Shown: piece after piece, positions 1 through 9,646 of the stretch
Layout of the letters: every line of letters starts with the position of its first letter
Numbering within the stretch: position 1 is the first letter of the stretch
Assembly (NCBI RefSeq): GCF_900457465.1
Contig: NZ_UAUU01000011.1
Coordinates: 310,001-374,000 of the forward strand
Origin: Sphingobacterium multivorum
GTDB taxonomy: Bacteria > Bacteroidota > Bacteroidia > Sphingobacteriales > Sphingobacteriaceae
Length of the DNA: 64,000 nucleotides
Reading direction: 5' to 3'
Program-made: the position numbers and the translations under genes
The notes under the pieces: generated by a model
What the model was told of the DNA's origin: nothing
Databases searched by the model: none
Seen by the model: only the letters and a program-made list of their open reading frames with translations

Positions 1-768
1 TGCAAATGCCTCTCCTTGGGGCTCACCGGCTTCTCTTAAGAACTGGGCCGGCATAACGATTTTTTTACGCATCATATCCTCAAATGCAATCATGACTTCA
101 CTCGGGTCTACGGTGATTGCTTTTGAAATAAAAGACATATAAGCTTTAGCATGACGTGCCTCATCAGATGCGATGACCCCACACATTTTTGCCAAAAGTT
201 TATCGCCGCTTTTTTTGGAAAGCCCAGATACACGACGATGGGAAACGTTGGTCGCTAATTCCTGAAATGAAGTATAAATAAAATTCCGGTAAGGGTCTGC
301 ACCAGTACCAATATCAAAACCGTCTTGAATAAGATATTGTGTAGACATTTCAAATTGGCGCATGTCTATTCTACCCGACAAATAAAGGTATTTGTTCAAT
401 AGGTCACCGTGACGGTTTTCTTCAGCCGTCCAAGCGCGTACCCATTTCATCCATCCACCTTGCTCGTTTTTGTCAACGTCTTCTACCATGGTCAACCACG
501 ATTCGTACGTTGGAAGGGCCTCTTCGGTGATGGTGTCTCCAACCAATACTGCGACCAAATCATAAGAGAGCTCTTTTGCACTTTCCTGCAACTCTTTTAC
601 TTCCTCAAAAAAAGTGTCCCTAGAAGAATCTGGAAGAAAATCGGCAGGTTGCCACATCTCTTCAACAGGCTTCAGGTATTCGCTCATCTCATTGAGCATG
701 AACGGTTCCAAATAGGTCATCACTTCTTTACGTGAGCCTTCCGGTAAATTTAGAGGTAATTCTTGCAT
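1..768 (-). CDS. Acyl-ACP desaturase (ferritin-like di-iron), 3' end outside the window
   Basis: The 256 visible codons start at the ATG at 768 and run off the left edge. The protein is a soluble fatty-acid desaturase that would insert a double bond into acyl-ACP using a di-iron centre. Both halves of the iron-binding signature are visible: EENRH at residues 116-120 and DEARH at about 202-206, in the helical spacing of the plant-type stearoyl-ACP desaturase family. No signal peptide or membrane segment is seen. A TAnnTTTG promoter element lies only 7 bases before the ATG. Family assignment is firm; the double-bond position cannot be told. Confidence 0.9.
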   Translation of the reverse strand, partial: MQELPLNLPEGSRKEVMTYLEPFMLNEMSEYLKPVEEMWQPADFLPDSSRDTFFEEVKELQESAKELSYDLVAVLVGDTITEEALPTYESWLTMVEDVDKNEQGGWMKWVRAWTAEENRHGDLLNKYLYLSGRIDMRQFEMSTQYLIQDGFDIGTGADPYRNFIYTSFQELATNVSHRRVSGLSKKSGDKLLAKMCGVIASDEARHAKAYMSFISKAITVDPSEVMIAFEDMMRKKIVMPAQFLREAGEPQGEAFA

Positions 769-775
769 ATCATTA

Positions 776-783
776 CAAAGGTA
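776..783 (-). promoter_or_regulatory. Probable -7 element (TACCTTTG) of the acyl-ACP desaturase gene
   Basis: On the minus strand this matches the Bacteroidota -7 consensus TAnnTTTG. It ends 7 bases before the ATG, so transcription would begin at or nearly at the start codon. No clear -33 TTTG is seen at the right distance, which lowers confidence. Confidence 0.45.
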
Positions 784-929
784 CTAAATAGCATCAATAA
801 ATTATAAAAGCTAATTATAATTGTTTAAAATGCCAAAAATTACTTTTTTGGCTGAGGATACCTTGGAAAACCGACATTGATAATGACATAAAAAACAGAT
901 TGACCGTCCTGTATTCGATAAAATACTAT

Positions 930-937
930 TAACTTTG
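930..937 (+). promoter_or_regulatory. Probable -7 element (TAACTTTG) of sufSE
   Basis: Matches TAnnTTTG and lies 20 bases before the TTG start of sufS. The -33 half is not convincing. Confidence 0.5.
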
Positions 938-957
938 TATAAATTATTTAGACGACG

Positions 958-2181
958 TTGGAAAAATTTAATATAGATAAAATACGAGCCGATTTTCCGA
1001 TTCTGAAGAGAGAGGTAAATGGTAAACCATTGGTTTATTTGGATAATGGCGCGACAACACAGAAGCCGAGTTCTGTTATCAATTCGATTGTACATTATTA
1101 TACAGATATGAATAGTAATGTGCATCGGGGCGTACATTATCTTAGTCAGATATCGACGGACGCTTTTGAGGTGACTCGAAAAAAAGTTCAGGCTTTCATC
1201 CATGCTGCTGAAGATAAGGAAATCATTATCACCAAAGGAACAACAGATGGAATTAATCTGATTGCCACTTGTTATGGCAGAGCTTTTATTCACGAAGGTG
1301 ATGAGATTATTATTTCAGCGATGGAACACCATTCCAATATTGTGCCTTGGCAGATGCTCTGTGATGAAAAGGGCTGTAAAATTCGGGTCATTCCGATGAA
1401 TGATAAAGGTGAGCTTGATATGGATGCCTACAGCAATTTGTTTAATGAGAAAACCAAATTAGTTGCTGTAACCTATGTTTCAAACTCCCTTGGGACAATC
1501 AATCCTGTGCGTGAGATGATTTCAATTGCTCATGGACATGGTGCTGTTGTTTTAGTCGATGCTGCGCAGGCTGTTCAACATATACAGATTGATGTTCAAA
1601 AGCTGGATGTAGATTTTCTGGTATTTTCCGGACATAAAATGTACGGTCCTACAGGTGTAGGAGTGTTATATGGCAAAGAGGAGCTATTGAACGCGATGCC
1701 ACCTTATCAAGGTGGTGGAGATATGATTAAAGAGGTTACTTTTGAAAAAACGACCTATAATGAATTGCCTTTTAAATTTGAGGCGGGTACGCCTAATATT
1801 GAAGCCGGTATCTGTTTGAACGAGGCCATCGATTATATCAATTCAATAGGTCTGGAAAATATCGAGGCCTACGAACATGATTTGTTGCAATACGCTACGG
1901 AGAAGTTGGCTGAAATTCCGGGCATGCGGTTTATTGGAACGGCCGAGCAGAAATGTTCCGTTATTTCATTTGTAATTGATGGCACGCATCCTTACGACGT
2001 TGGTGTGATCTTGGATAAATTGGGGATCGCTGTACGTACAGGCCATCATTGTGCCCAACCTGTCATGGATAGGTTCGGTATTCCGGGAACTATTCGTGCT
2101 TCTTTAGCCGTATATAATACAAAAGAGGAAATAGATATTTTGGTCGCCGGTATCCAACGCGCGGTCAATATGTTGGTTTAA
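958..2181 (+). CDS. sufS: SufS-type cysteine desulfurase
   Basis: PLP-dependent enzyme that removes sulfur from L-cysteine as an enzyme-bound persulfide for Fe-S cluster assembly. Seen: the PLP lysine in SGHKMYGPTGVG (K227) and the catalytic cysteine in RTGHHCAQP (C365), the short-loop arrangement typical of SufS rather than IscS. The length, 407 residues, is normal. The start is a TTG: no in-frame ATG lies nearby, and the N-terminus MEKFNIDKIRADFPIL matches what SufS proteins usually show. sufE follows 12 bases later, so the two form an operon. No sufB, sufC or sufD genes are next to it in this window. Confidence 0.95.
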   Translation: MEKFNIDKIRADFPILKREVNGKPLVYLDNGATTQKPSSVINSIVHYYTDMNSNVHRGVHYLSQISTDAFEVTRKKVQAFIHAAEDKEIIITKGTTDGINLIATCYGRAFIHEGDEIIISAMEHHSNIVPWQMLCDEKGCKIRVIPMNDKGELDMDAYSNLFNEKTKLVAVTYVSNSLGTINPVREMISIAHGHGAVVLVDAAQAVQHIQIDVQKLDVDFLVFSGHKMYGPTGVGVLYGKEELLNAMPPYQGGGDMIKEVTFEKTTYNELPFKFEAGTPNIEAGICLNEAIDYINSIGLENIEAYEHDLLQYATEKLAEIPGMRFIGTAEQKCSVISFVIDGTHPYDVGVILDKLGIAVRTGHHCAQPVMDRFGIPGTIRASLAVYNTKEEIDILVAGIQRAVNMLV

Positions 2182-2193
2182 TAAAAAATAGGT

Positions 2194-2613
2194 ATGACCA
2201 TTAATGAAATACAGGATGAATTAATTGAGGATTTTGCTTTCTTTACGGATTGGATGGAAAAATATGAGTACATCATCCAGCTGGGAAAAGAAGTGCCTCT
2301 AATTGATGAACAATACAAAACAGATGAATATATCATCAAAGGATGTCAGTCCAAAGTATGGCTTTTTCCGGAAATAAAGGATGGAAAAGTGTATTTTACG
2401 GCAGATAGCGATGCAATTATCACAAAAGGCTTGGTGAGTTTAATGGTCAAAGTACTATCTGGACATACCGCCAAGGAGATTGTTGATGCCGATTTATATT
2501 TTGTGGATAAAATAGGGCTGAAAGAACATTTGTCACCAACTCGGGCAAATGGCTTGCTATCCATGATTAAGCAAATTAAATTATACGCTCTGGCGTTGCA
2601 AGTGAAAGCATAA
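2194..2613 (+). CDS. sufE: SufE cysteine desulfuration protein
   Basis: Sulfur acceptor that takes the persulfide from SufS and passes it to the SufBCD scaffold. The 139-residue protein has the family's acceptor cysteine in IKGCQSKVW (C51) and normal length. It is the second gene of the sufSE operon, 12 bases after sufS, and is closed by the hairpin directly after its stop codon. Confidence 0.93.
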   Translation: MTINEIQDELIEDFAFFTDWMEKYEYIIQLGKEVPLIDEQYKTDEYIIKGCQSKVWLFPEIKDGKVYFTADSDAIITKGLVSLMVKVLSGHTAKEIVDADLYFVDKIGLKEHLSPTRANGLLSMIKQIKLYALALQVKA

Positions 2614-2639
2614 AAAGGGGATTATTCATCCCCTTTTTT
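2612..2639 (+). terminator. Intrinsic terminator of sufSE
   Basis: An 11-bp stem (AAAAAGGGGAT/ATCCCCTTTTT) with a TATTC loop, ending in a T run; it begins inside the sufE stop codon. Confidence 0.85.
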
Positions 2640-2690
2640 CTTAATACTATTTTAAAAGCTGTTCCCCTCAGCTTGAGATTTATTTTGAAA

Positions 2691-3512
2691 TTATCCAATG
2701 AGTTCCTGAATAATGATCTTTTTCATTCTCATGAGCGCTTCATTTGCCCCTGGTCGCTTTAGTAATGTTGCAATTTGTTCGGGTACGATCTGCCAGCTTA
2801 CACCGAATTCGTCTTTGCACCAGCCACACATGCTCTCTTTGCCTTTCTTCGTGATCGTATTCCAGAAATAATCAATTTCCTGCTGATCTTTACATAGAAT
2901 AGTGAGTGAAATGCCTTCGTTAAAAGTGAAATTTTGTGGAACTCCGCTATCCATTGCCATGAGTGTAAAATCCCGGACTAAAAATTGGGTATGTTGGATT
3001 GATCCGGTATATTCACCTTCTGTGTATTTCATGACCCCATTGCTTCGAAAATCATGAAATAATTCTGCATAAAATGCTAGTGCTTGTTCGCAATTTCCTT
3101 GTTGCTCTCCGCAATACATTAGCGTAGGTACAATTGCCTGTTGGTTGGTATCGCTCAGTTTACCGAGGTATAATTGCCAATTTACGCCAAACTTGTCGGC
3201 CAGCCAGCCGTAGTGCGGGCTCCAAGGGTAGGAGTTTAAAGGCATTAAGGTGTTGCCTTCCACAGCAAGTGAATTCCAGATACGATCAATTTCCTCTTTG
3301 CTTTCGCAAATGACCATAAATGATATGGATGGGTTGGGTTTGAATATAGGACCTCCATTTATTCCAATAAATTTCACACCGCTTAGGACAGCTTCAACAA
3401 CGATGGGAGAGTTGTTGCTAATATGGCTTCCAGGGAAGGTACCAGCGTAAAGATCAAAGGCTTCCTGCGCGTTTTGATCGAACCAAATGGATGGGATAAT
3501 TGAATTATTCAT
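2691..3512 (-). CDS. Tandem VOC/PhnB-like (glyoxalase-fold) protein
   Basis: 273 residues made of two repeats of the PhnB / 3-demethylubiquinone methyltransferase-like VOC fold. Repeat 1 (about 5-118) contains IWFDQNAQEAFDLY and DKFGVNWQLYL; repeat 2 (about 127-258) contains CEQALAFYAELF and DEFGVSWQIVP. No enzyme activity can be assigned: many members are of unknown function or bind small toxic molecules. It is the last gene of a four-gene minus-strand cluster with DUF1801 and SRPBCC proteins, which often travel together in Bacteroidota. It lies 22 bases after the upstream gene. Confidence 0.85.
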   Translation of the reverse strand: MNNSIIPSIWFDQNAQEAFDLYAGTFPGSHISNNSPIVVEAVLSGVKFIGINGGPIFKPNPSISFMVICESKEEIDRIWNSLAVEGNTLMPLNSYPWSPHYGWLADKFGVNWQLYLGKLSDTNQQAIVPTLMYCGEQQGNCEQALAFYAELFHDFRSNGVMKYTEGEYTGSIQHTQFLVRDFTLMAMDSGVPQNFTFNEGISLTILCKDQQEIDYFWNTITKKGKESMCGWCKDEFGVSWQIVPEQIATLLKRPGANEALMRMKKIIIQELIG

Positions 3513-3534
3513 CTTTTTTTGTTTTAGCGTTCAC

Positions 3535-4464
3535 CTATTTGTATTTGTCGTTCAGGCCTTTTTTAGCGAGGACCAACGGTTTAATTTTTTCAATACGGGA
3601 TTGTTTCGTTTTTTCTTGCTTGGCCTCATCGATGTACTCGATGTATTCTTTCTGTTTTCCTGGTGTTAAAGCCTGGAAACTTTCTGCGAAGGTCGGATCC
3701 GTCTGCAGTGCTTCCAATAATAGACCAGCAGGGGCCTTCATTGGAGATTTAGTTGGCTTGAGCTCTTTTCCCTCGTTAATGGTTTGGATGGATTCTTGGA
3801 TATATGCGGCTATTTTTTCGGCATTCATATCCTTAACGTCTTCAAAGCGCCATTGTCGTAATGCTTTCGTTTTTCCTTCGGAGGCACTGATGAGATGTTT
3901 ATCCCGATCGGTTAAGAATACACCATTATAAAACCAGAGGGAGAAGAAATTTTTAAAGCCGCCCCAACCAATAACATTTTTCCCTTTATGCGTATAGATA
4001 TAGCTCCCCCATTTGAATTCCTTTTTTAAGGAAGTTTGCTGGATGATCTCTTGCATGAGTTCTTCAGCCTCCTGCCAGTTCCCTCGGCTTTGGTACCAAT
4101 TAGGGCCTTGTTTGTCTTTAAGTTTATCAATATTAAAATTGACAATATCGGTAATTAATTGTGTTGGAATCGGTTGATCCAAAGGAATTTGTATTGCCCC
4201 TTTTGTGGTTTTAAAATTTTTGAGTTCTGTAATGAAGTGCTCGATAGCAGCAGGTCCTGGATATAGGCCCAAATGGTTTTTGTTCATCGCAAAATGGATG
4301 ATATTACCCTTGTATCTGAAAGTAGGCATTTGATAGGAGATCGTTTCTTCTGCATCGGGAGGGACTAGGCCAGCGATAAGCTGTCTCACCTTGATCAGAT
4401 ATTCTTTTTTCTCCCCGTCAAATTGATTGATATATTCGTCTATTGTTGCGATGCTCGTTGTCAT
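3535..4464 (-). CDS. DUF1801 - YdeI/OmpD-associated fusion protein
   Basis: 309 residues with two domains. Residues 1-120 are a DUF1801 (YdhG-like) domain: EYLIKVRQLI, ETISYQMPTFRYKGN, GLYPGP. Residues about 140-309 resemble the YdeI/OmdA family, with WGSYIYTHKGKNVIGWGG, DRDKHLIS and the C-terminal lysine-rich stretch TPGKQKEYIEYIDEAKQEKT that is typical of YdeI. Both domains are of poorly known function; YdeI-like proteins have been linked to stress and peptide resistance. Only 8 bases separate it from the upstream gene, which carries another DUF1801 domain. Confidence 0.82.
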   Translation of the reverse strand: MTTSIATIDEYINQFDGEKKEYLIKVRQLIAGLVPPDAEETISYQMPTFRYKGNIIHFAMNKNHLGLYPGPAAIEHFITELKNFKTTKGAIQIPLDQPIPTQLITDIVNFNIDKLKDKQGPNWYQSRGNWQEAEELMQEIIQQTSLKKEFKWGSYIYTHKGKNVIGWGGFKNFFSLWFYNGVFLTDRDKHLISASEGKTKALRQWRFEDVKDMNAEKIAAYIQESIQTINEGKELKPTKSPMKAPAGLLLEALQTDPTFAESFQALTPGKQKEYIEYIDEAKQEKTKQSRIEKIKPLVLAKKGLNDKYK

Positions 4465-4472
4465 AATTTGTG

Positions 4473-4901
4473 CTATTCTTTGATTCTCGTATACTTATTT
4501 TCAATAAACTGTATCGTTTCGGACATAAGCTGATGGAGTATTTCTATGTTGATGTCGCTTAATTTCTTGATGTATATGCAGGCTTTGCCTATTTTAAATT
4601 TCCCGAGCCGATCGACTAAATGTCGATGTTCATCGGCACCGGTAAATACATAAAGGGAGATTGCTGATTTTCGGGGGCTAAATGCGATCAAAGGAGCATA
4701 GCCTTCGTGCCCACTTACATAGGTATAATGATAGTTTCCAAATCCGATGATCGTTGGTCCGTACATTCTAGCCGGCTCACCCGTTGTGGTTTCCATTAAT
4801 TGTATCAGTGTTGCACTATCGATTTGTTTTTGTGGGTCGTCAACTGTTTTTATAAAGTCTTGGACAGAAGCTTCGGTATATGCCGTTTTATTTTTTGCCA
4901 T
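4473..4901 (-). CDS. DUF1801 domain protein
   Basis: 142 residues, a single DUF1801 domain: DPQKQIDSATLIQLMETTTGEPARMYGPTIIGFG, here quoted only as its start DPQKQIDSATL and end MYGPTIIGFG, then FSPRKSAISLYVF and KACIYIKKLSDI. This fits the DUF1801 subfamily that has been compared with frataxin-like and iron-handling proteins, but no function is proven. It is cotranscribed with the DUF1801-YdeI fusion downstream. No signal peptide is seen. Confidence 0.82.
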   Translation of the reverse strand: MAKNKTAYTEASVQDFIKTVDDPQKQIDSATLIQLMETTTGEPARMYGPTIIGFGNYHYTYVSGHEGYAPLIAFSPRKSAISLYVFTGADEHRHLVDRLGKFKIGKACIYIKKLSDINIEILHQLMSETIQFIENKYTRIKE

Positions 4902-4994
4902 GTATAGTTGATGTCTTTTGACGGATATTCGGATAACCTCAATTGAATATAGTGTATTTGAAGTAATTCGATGAGCAGCTATTTTTAGAGAGAA

Positions 4995-5447
4995 CTATTT
5001 TTGGAACATAAAATCGAAAGCCCCAGTTCTCAGATTGATATCATATTCTAGATAAGCTTTCATGCAAGCTAAAAAGTTGGCCCAACCTTCTGTTTGTCGC
5101 ATCATCATTAAAATTCCATCTGCATCGTTGTTCATCTCGTGTTCTGTAATCTTTATGACGGTCGCGTTTTCTCCGAATGTGGACAGTGCGATTTCTACCG
5201 GTTGATTGGGAAGTCCGCCGCTCCAGTCAAAAGAGATATATGAATTGGGCCTGATGGTTTTTCCTGTCACGGGAAAACTGTCGGGAAACTCTGGAAATGT
5301 CCATTCTACCGTTTTATCTGTCTCTAGACGTCCAGTCGAAGATTTTATAAAATAATGATTCATTTTATTGGGATCTACAATAGCCTCAAAAACTTCGTTG
5401 ATCGGTTTCTGAATTTGGATACTGGCTTTGGCGGTTAGTTTTTCCAT
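4995..5447 (-). CDS. SRPBCC / AHSA1-type ligand-binding protein
   Basis: 150 residues with the START/Bet v1-like fold of the AHSA1 (Aha1 C-terminal-like) family. Seen: ASIQIQKPINEVFEAIVDP at the N-terminus, the VEWTFPEFPDSFPV strand, and the closing helix EGWANFLACMKAYLEY. Such proteins hold hydrophobic ligands, but the ligand is unknown. It is the first gene of the minus-strand cluster at 2691-5447. Proteins of these families frequently sit together in Bacteroidota and Firmicutes, often near ArsR or ECF regulators; none is present here. Confidence 0.85.
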   Translation of the reverse strand: MEKLTAKASIQIQKPINEVFEAIVDPNKMNHYFIKSSTGRLETDKTVEWTFPEFPDSFPVTGKTIRPNSYISFDWSGGLPNQPVEIALSTFGENATVIKITEHEMNNDADGILMMMRQTEGWANFLACMKAYLEYDINLRTGAFDFMFQK

Positions 5448-5829
5448 ATTAATTTAAAGTTTTAGACAAATATTCAATAAATACAGATAGCTTGTATCTG
5501 ATTACATTAAAAATATTGAAAAAGATCTTTTCGTGACCATGGACCAATCTATTGTCCAAATCACCGTTTATTTATTTTAAGATGTATAGACTATATAAAC
5601 ACCTTATTGAAGAATAGGTTTTCATTTTGGGGACCTGGATCAATATTTCCCCTAAAAGGAACGAATTGTACACTTGTAAAATGTAGTTTTAGCGTATTTT
5701 TGACTATAGTTAAAATTGATCCTGCATTCCTTCCATTAGGTCGCAAGGAACGATAATCCAATAAATTTAGAAAAGGTATCCGTCTGAAATCTTTCAGGTG
5801 GTATTTGCCGTCTTCATAAAACCAACGTT
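5448..5829 (+). other. 382-bp divergent intergenic region, nothing clear
   Basis: Lies between the divergent SRPBCC and GH29 genes and must hold both promoters. I see no full TTTG/TAnnTTTG match, no hairpin with a T run and no small ORF with a recognisable product. Confidence 0.5.
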
Positions 5830-7728
5830 ATGTTTAAAATCAAGTGTTTTTTTCTTTTTATGGTTTCTTCGGGCGTTTTTTTTTCGAGCGCACAGACTAA
5901 AAATGTAAATGAAGGCAATGAGGCTTCAAATATGTTTAATGATGCGACAACACGTGATAAAAATGCGATTGTTGAAGCAGAAACCGGTTGGTGGAAACGT
6001 GCTGCATTAACTCGTGAACAACGTCTAGAAAAATGGAAGGCAGCCTCGTTTGGTATGTTTGTTCATTGGGGCGTTTATTCCCAATATGGAAATATTTGGA
6101 AAGGGAAGGCGGGCGGGGGCTATGCGGAGCATCTGATGCGTGTGATGAAAATCCCACGTAGTGAGTATCTTGATTCAGCACGTCGATTTAATCCGCTAAA
6201 GTTTAATGCGGAGGAATGGGTATTGTTGGCAAAAAATGCAGGGATGAAATATTTTATTATTACGGCTAAGCACCATGATGGCTTTGCGATGTATCCTTCT
6301 GCATTTTCAAGTGACTACTCATTGTCAAGCACTACATTTAAAAGGGACCCGTTGGCGGAATTAGCAGCTGCCTGCCATAGACATGGACTCTTGTTTGGCT
6401 TCTATTATTCGCATGCTTTTGACTGGGAGCATCCGGATGCTCCCGGTAATGACTGGGATTACCGTAATCCCGGCGGGGATAAATTGTTGGGTGGCACAAA
6501 TTGGTTTGACAAACATCCTGAATGGTTGACAAAGGCTCGGCATTACGTAGATCAAAAGGCGATTCCTCAGATTGAGGAACTTATTCAGCGCTATTATCCG
6601 GATTTGTTATGGTTTGACACACCGCATAAGTTGCCGCTGTCTGAAAACCTGCGAATTTTAAAGGCTATTCGAACAGCTGATCCGAATATTATTGTCAATG
6701 GTCGATTGGCACGTACCGAGGAAAAGAATTACGGCGATTACCTGAATACGGCAGATCGACCTGAGGAATATTATCCAGTTGCTTCTGGCGCTAATTGGGA
6801 GGCCATACCAACTACCAATGAATCCTACGGTTATTCGTCGACTGATAAGAGCCATAAACCGACAGCGCATTTTATCAAACTCTTAGCCAAGGCTAAAGCC
6901 ATGGGTGGGAATATTCTAATGAATATTGACCCCAAGGGCGACGGAAGCATCGACAGCGCTGATGTCGCTATTTTAAAGGGATTAGGTCGGTGGATGCGGG
7001 GGAATAGTGAAAGTGTCATTGATGTTGCACCATCTAGCTTACCTCGTCAGCCTTGGGGAGTCATTACTCAGCGTAAAAATACCCTGTATTTACACGTGTT
7101 TGAGCGCCCTCAACGGAATGATCTGATTGTCGGCGGATTGATTGCTCAGGTTAATTCGGTTTCGTTATTGTCGGGAGAAACTATCGGAAAATATAGGTCC
7201 GACAAAGATGGACTGCATATTCCTATAGATCAAATTGCTTCTGAGGATGATGACCTGGTCGTAGTGGTGCAATTGAAGGATAGCATAGCTAATCCAATAA
7301 ATCCTACTTTAATGTATGTGGATCATCATGTCAATAAAAATCGGCTACTGACCTTTTATGCAAAACAGATCGGGAATCCGATGAAGTTTGGGGACGGTAA
7401 AAAGAATCGCTATTATGTGACGGGTTGGACTAGGTTAAGTCAAGGGTTAAGATGGGATACCCATGTGTTAAATGGCGGGCGCTTCAAAGTAGCTGTACGG
7501 TATGTGAAAGATGTTGTAGATACAGGAGGTAAGCTGGGCTTGAATTTAGGGGGGAAGAATATTGATTTTACGATAGATCCGTCTTCTTCCGTTGGTTTGC
7601 GTGAACATCAGCTTGAATTGGGTACGGTGACATTGCCAAAGGGCAAGCAAGCGATTGAATTACGTGCCCATACTATAGCGGGAGCAGAAATGGTGAAATT
7701 TTTGGAAGTCATATTGCTTCCGGAATAA
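5830..7728 (+). CDS. Secreted GH29 alpha-L-fucosidase
   Basis: 632 residues, starting with a signal peptide (hydrophobic residues 6-20, cleavage near SSAQ). The GH29 catalytic barrel follows: FGMFVHWG at 74-81, KHHDGF at 147-152, and the nucleophile aspartate in LLWFDTP (D263). The C-terminal 140 residues form a beta-rich accessory domain, perhaps carbohydrate-binding. It would remove alpha-linked fucose from glycans outside the cytoplasm. No SusC/SusD pair adjoins it, so it is not part of an obvious polysaccharide utilisation locus. Reading frame intact; a terminator follows. Confidence 0.93.
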   Translation: MFKIKCFFLFMVSSGVFFSSAQTKNVNEGNEASNMFNDATTRDKNAIVEAETGWWKRAALTREQRLEKWKAASFGMFVHWGVYSQYGNIWKGKAGGGYAEHLMRVMKIPRSEYLDSARRFNPLKFNAEEWVLLAKNAGMKYFIITAKHHDGFAMYPSAFSSDYSLSSTTFKRDPLAELAAACHRHGLLFGFYYSHAFDWEHPDAPGNDWDYRNPGGDKLLGGTNWFDKHPEWLTKARHYVDQKAIPQIEELIQRYYPDLLWFDTPHKLPLSENLRILKAIRTADPNIIVNGRLARTEEKNYGDYLNTADRPEEYYPVASGANWEAIPTTNESYGYSSTDKSHKPTAHFIKLLAKAKAMGGNILMNIDPKGDGSIDSADVAILKGLGRWMRGNSESVIDVAPSSLPRQPWGVITQRKNTLYLHVFERPQRNDLIVGGLIAQVNSVSLLSGETIGKYRSDKDGLHIPIDQIASEDDDLVVVVQLKDSIANPINPTLMYVDHHVNKNRLLTFYAKQIGNPMKFGDGKKNRYYVTGWTRLSQGLRWDTHVLNGGRFKVAVRYVKDVVDTGGKLGLNLGGKNIDFTIDPSSSVGLREHQLELGTVTLPKGKQAIELRAHTIAGAEMVKFLEVILLPE

Positions 7729-7784
7729 TTTGTATTGTTGAGCATTCGTCGATCCTTTGTTTAAATCCATCTGGGGTTAATAAC

Positions 7785-7816
7785 AAAAAAAGCTAATCTT
7801 GCGATTAGCTTTTTTT
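7785..7816 (+). terminator. Intrinsic terminator after the fucosidase gene
   Basis: A 14-bp perfect stem (7785-7798 with 7803-7816) with a TTGC loop and T7. The core AGCTAATC-TTGC-GATTAGCT is repeated exactly at 12030-12050. Confidence 0.85.
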
Positions 7817-8027
7817 GTGTCGACTAGTACGAAATTCGAAACTTTTAAAACACGATATAAATTCTCACTCGCTATGGACTAATGCTGCGTCTGATTTTAG
7901 GATTAAATACAACTTTCAAATACTGTGAAAAACAATACTTTTACTAATTCAAATACTGCCTTTGCTATTTTATGGTTTTAGTTTTGCTATCATTGTGACA
8001 AGTTTGATGAAAATTAAACGAGACAAA

Positions 8028-9645
8028 ATGAAAAAGATCATCCTTGCATTTCTACACTTCGTTATTATGCTATCCGCAGCAAATGCACAAAATAGCATTA
8101 ACTTTTATCACTCTTACCCTGCTGGTGGAAGATTAGCCATGTTTGTTGATAGTGGAGCCAGAAATGTTTATTATGAAAATATATTTCCAAATCAACCGCA
8201 GACCGCCTTTAATTATTTAAAAGGAATTAAAAACATAGGTATCCAAATCTATTTTAGAAAGACAGAACGTGTACAGGATTATCGGTATACAATCTTAGCG
8301 GATAACAAACCTATAGCGGTAAACAAGTTGATCGATACTGCACAGCTGAAAAATGTCGATCGGGGGGAGGAGGAAGTACGACGTTCCGCCACGTTGGGTA
8401 CCTTCGCTATAAAAGATAAAACCATTACAATACTCACCTATGACATCCAAAGACCGCAAGAGGTTTACAAAAATGTGTTTTACGGGAGACCTATTCCGAA
8501 AGCGAAAATTAAAACTTTTGCGAAACGCTTCGCTACTAAAAATGGTGTTGATTACAGCTATGTAACTGACCCGAAAGATAGAACAAGCATTACTTTTACC
8601 AACAAAGACGATGAATTAACGATAGTAAAAGACAGATCGGATATCGATTATCTCTACTATACCTCCATAAAAGATAAACAAACAAATAAGATAATCTTCG
8701 AATCAACAGCTTGGCAATACGGGGGCTACCTTGATGAAGCATATAAACTGTCACCTTATGTAAAGATTGATAAAAGCATTTTCAAAAAATCGGGAGATTA
8801 TGAAATTATCATTCAGCCATTGATCAAATGGGATAAATACGCTGATTCCAATATTTCATCGGGAGAAATAGAAAAAATATATGACCCGGCATACGCTTTC
8901 TATCACTATAGATGAAGAAAGCTACACCAAATTAGAGCTCTTTACTTATGCGGCTATTGTAACATTTTCCATTGGATCAGTGTTTCTTGTTATCCTTTAT
9001 CTCACCAAAAAAAGAAACAAAAAAAAGCTGATAGAAAAAGACCAGGAAGGAAGTATGATAAAGCTACAACTTAACTCCATTCGTTCCCAATTAAATCCTC
9101 ATTTTTTGTTTAATGCACTTTCTGGTATCCAAAATCTGATCAACAAGAATGAAATAGACAGTGCGAATAAATACCTTTCCAAATTTGCTCGCTTAACGCG
9201 TAGCGTGCTTAAGGATAACGAGCGGATTAGTTTATCGCAAGAAAAATCCCTATTGGATGATTACCTACAAATGGAGCAATTGCGATTTGGCTTTCAGTAC
9301 ACCATCAATCATTCTGGAAACTTAGATTTGACAAACATAGAAATACCAAGCATGTTACTGCAGCCCTTTGTAGAAAATGCGGTCAAACATGGGATGGCGC
9401 AAAGAACTACTGCTGGCAAAATTATGATTGAATTTATAAAGCAAGCAGATAACTTGGTCTTAACCGTTGCCGATAATGGAAATGGATTTGACAAGGGGAA
9501 GAAGCACAATGGTTTAGGTCTTCAGTTAAGTGACAGTAGACTCGCACTTTTAAATAAAGTTTATAAAGAAAATCGTTTTATCTTAGTTATAGAATCAACC
9601 ACTAATGGTACTAAAATATGTTTAACATTAACGGATTGGCTATAA
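8028..9645 (+). CDS. LytS-family sensor histidine kinase (one apparent frameshift)
   Basis: Start at 8028 gives a signal peptide (MKKIILAFLHFVIML...ANAQ). An exported sensor region of about 265 residues of unknown fold follows, then a membrane helix (TYAAIVTFSIGSVFLVILYL), a short coiled coil, and the kinase: H box QLNPHFLFNAL, N box QPFVENAVKHG, G box DNGNGFDKG. As given, the frame breaks at TTT 8897-8899; removing one T joins the two halves as DPAYASITIDEESY and yields 538 residues. It phosphorylates the response regulator that starts 1 base after its stop codon. Confidence 0.85.
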
Positions 9646-9646
9646 T

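Noticed and set aside
811..1293. Minus-strand ORF of 160 codons
   Set aside because: It is antisense to the start of sufS, has no recognisable motif and an amino-acid mix typical of a shadow frame.
5448..5829. Operator from a short TGGAC/GTCCA inverted repeat near 5540
   Set aside because: Arms of only 5 bases; expected by chance in a region of this length.
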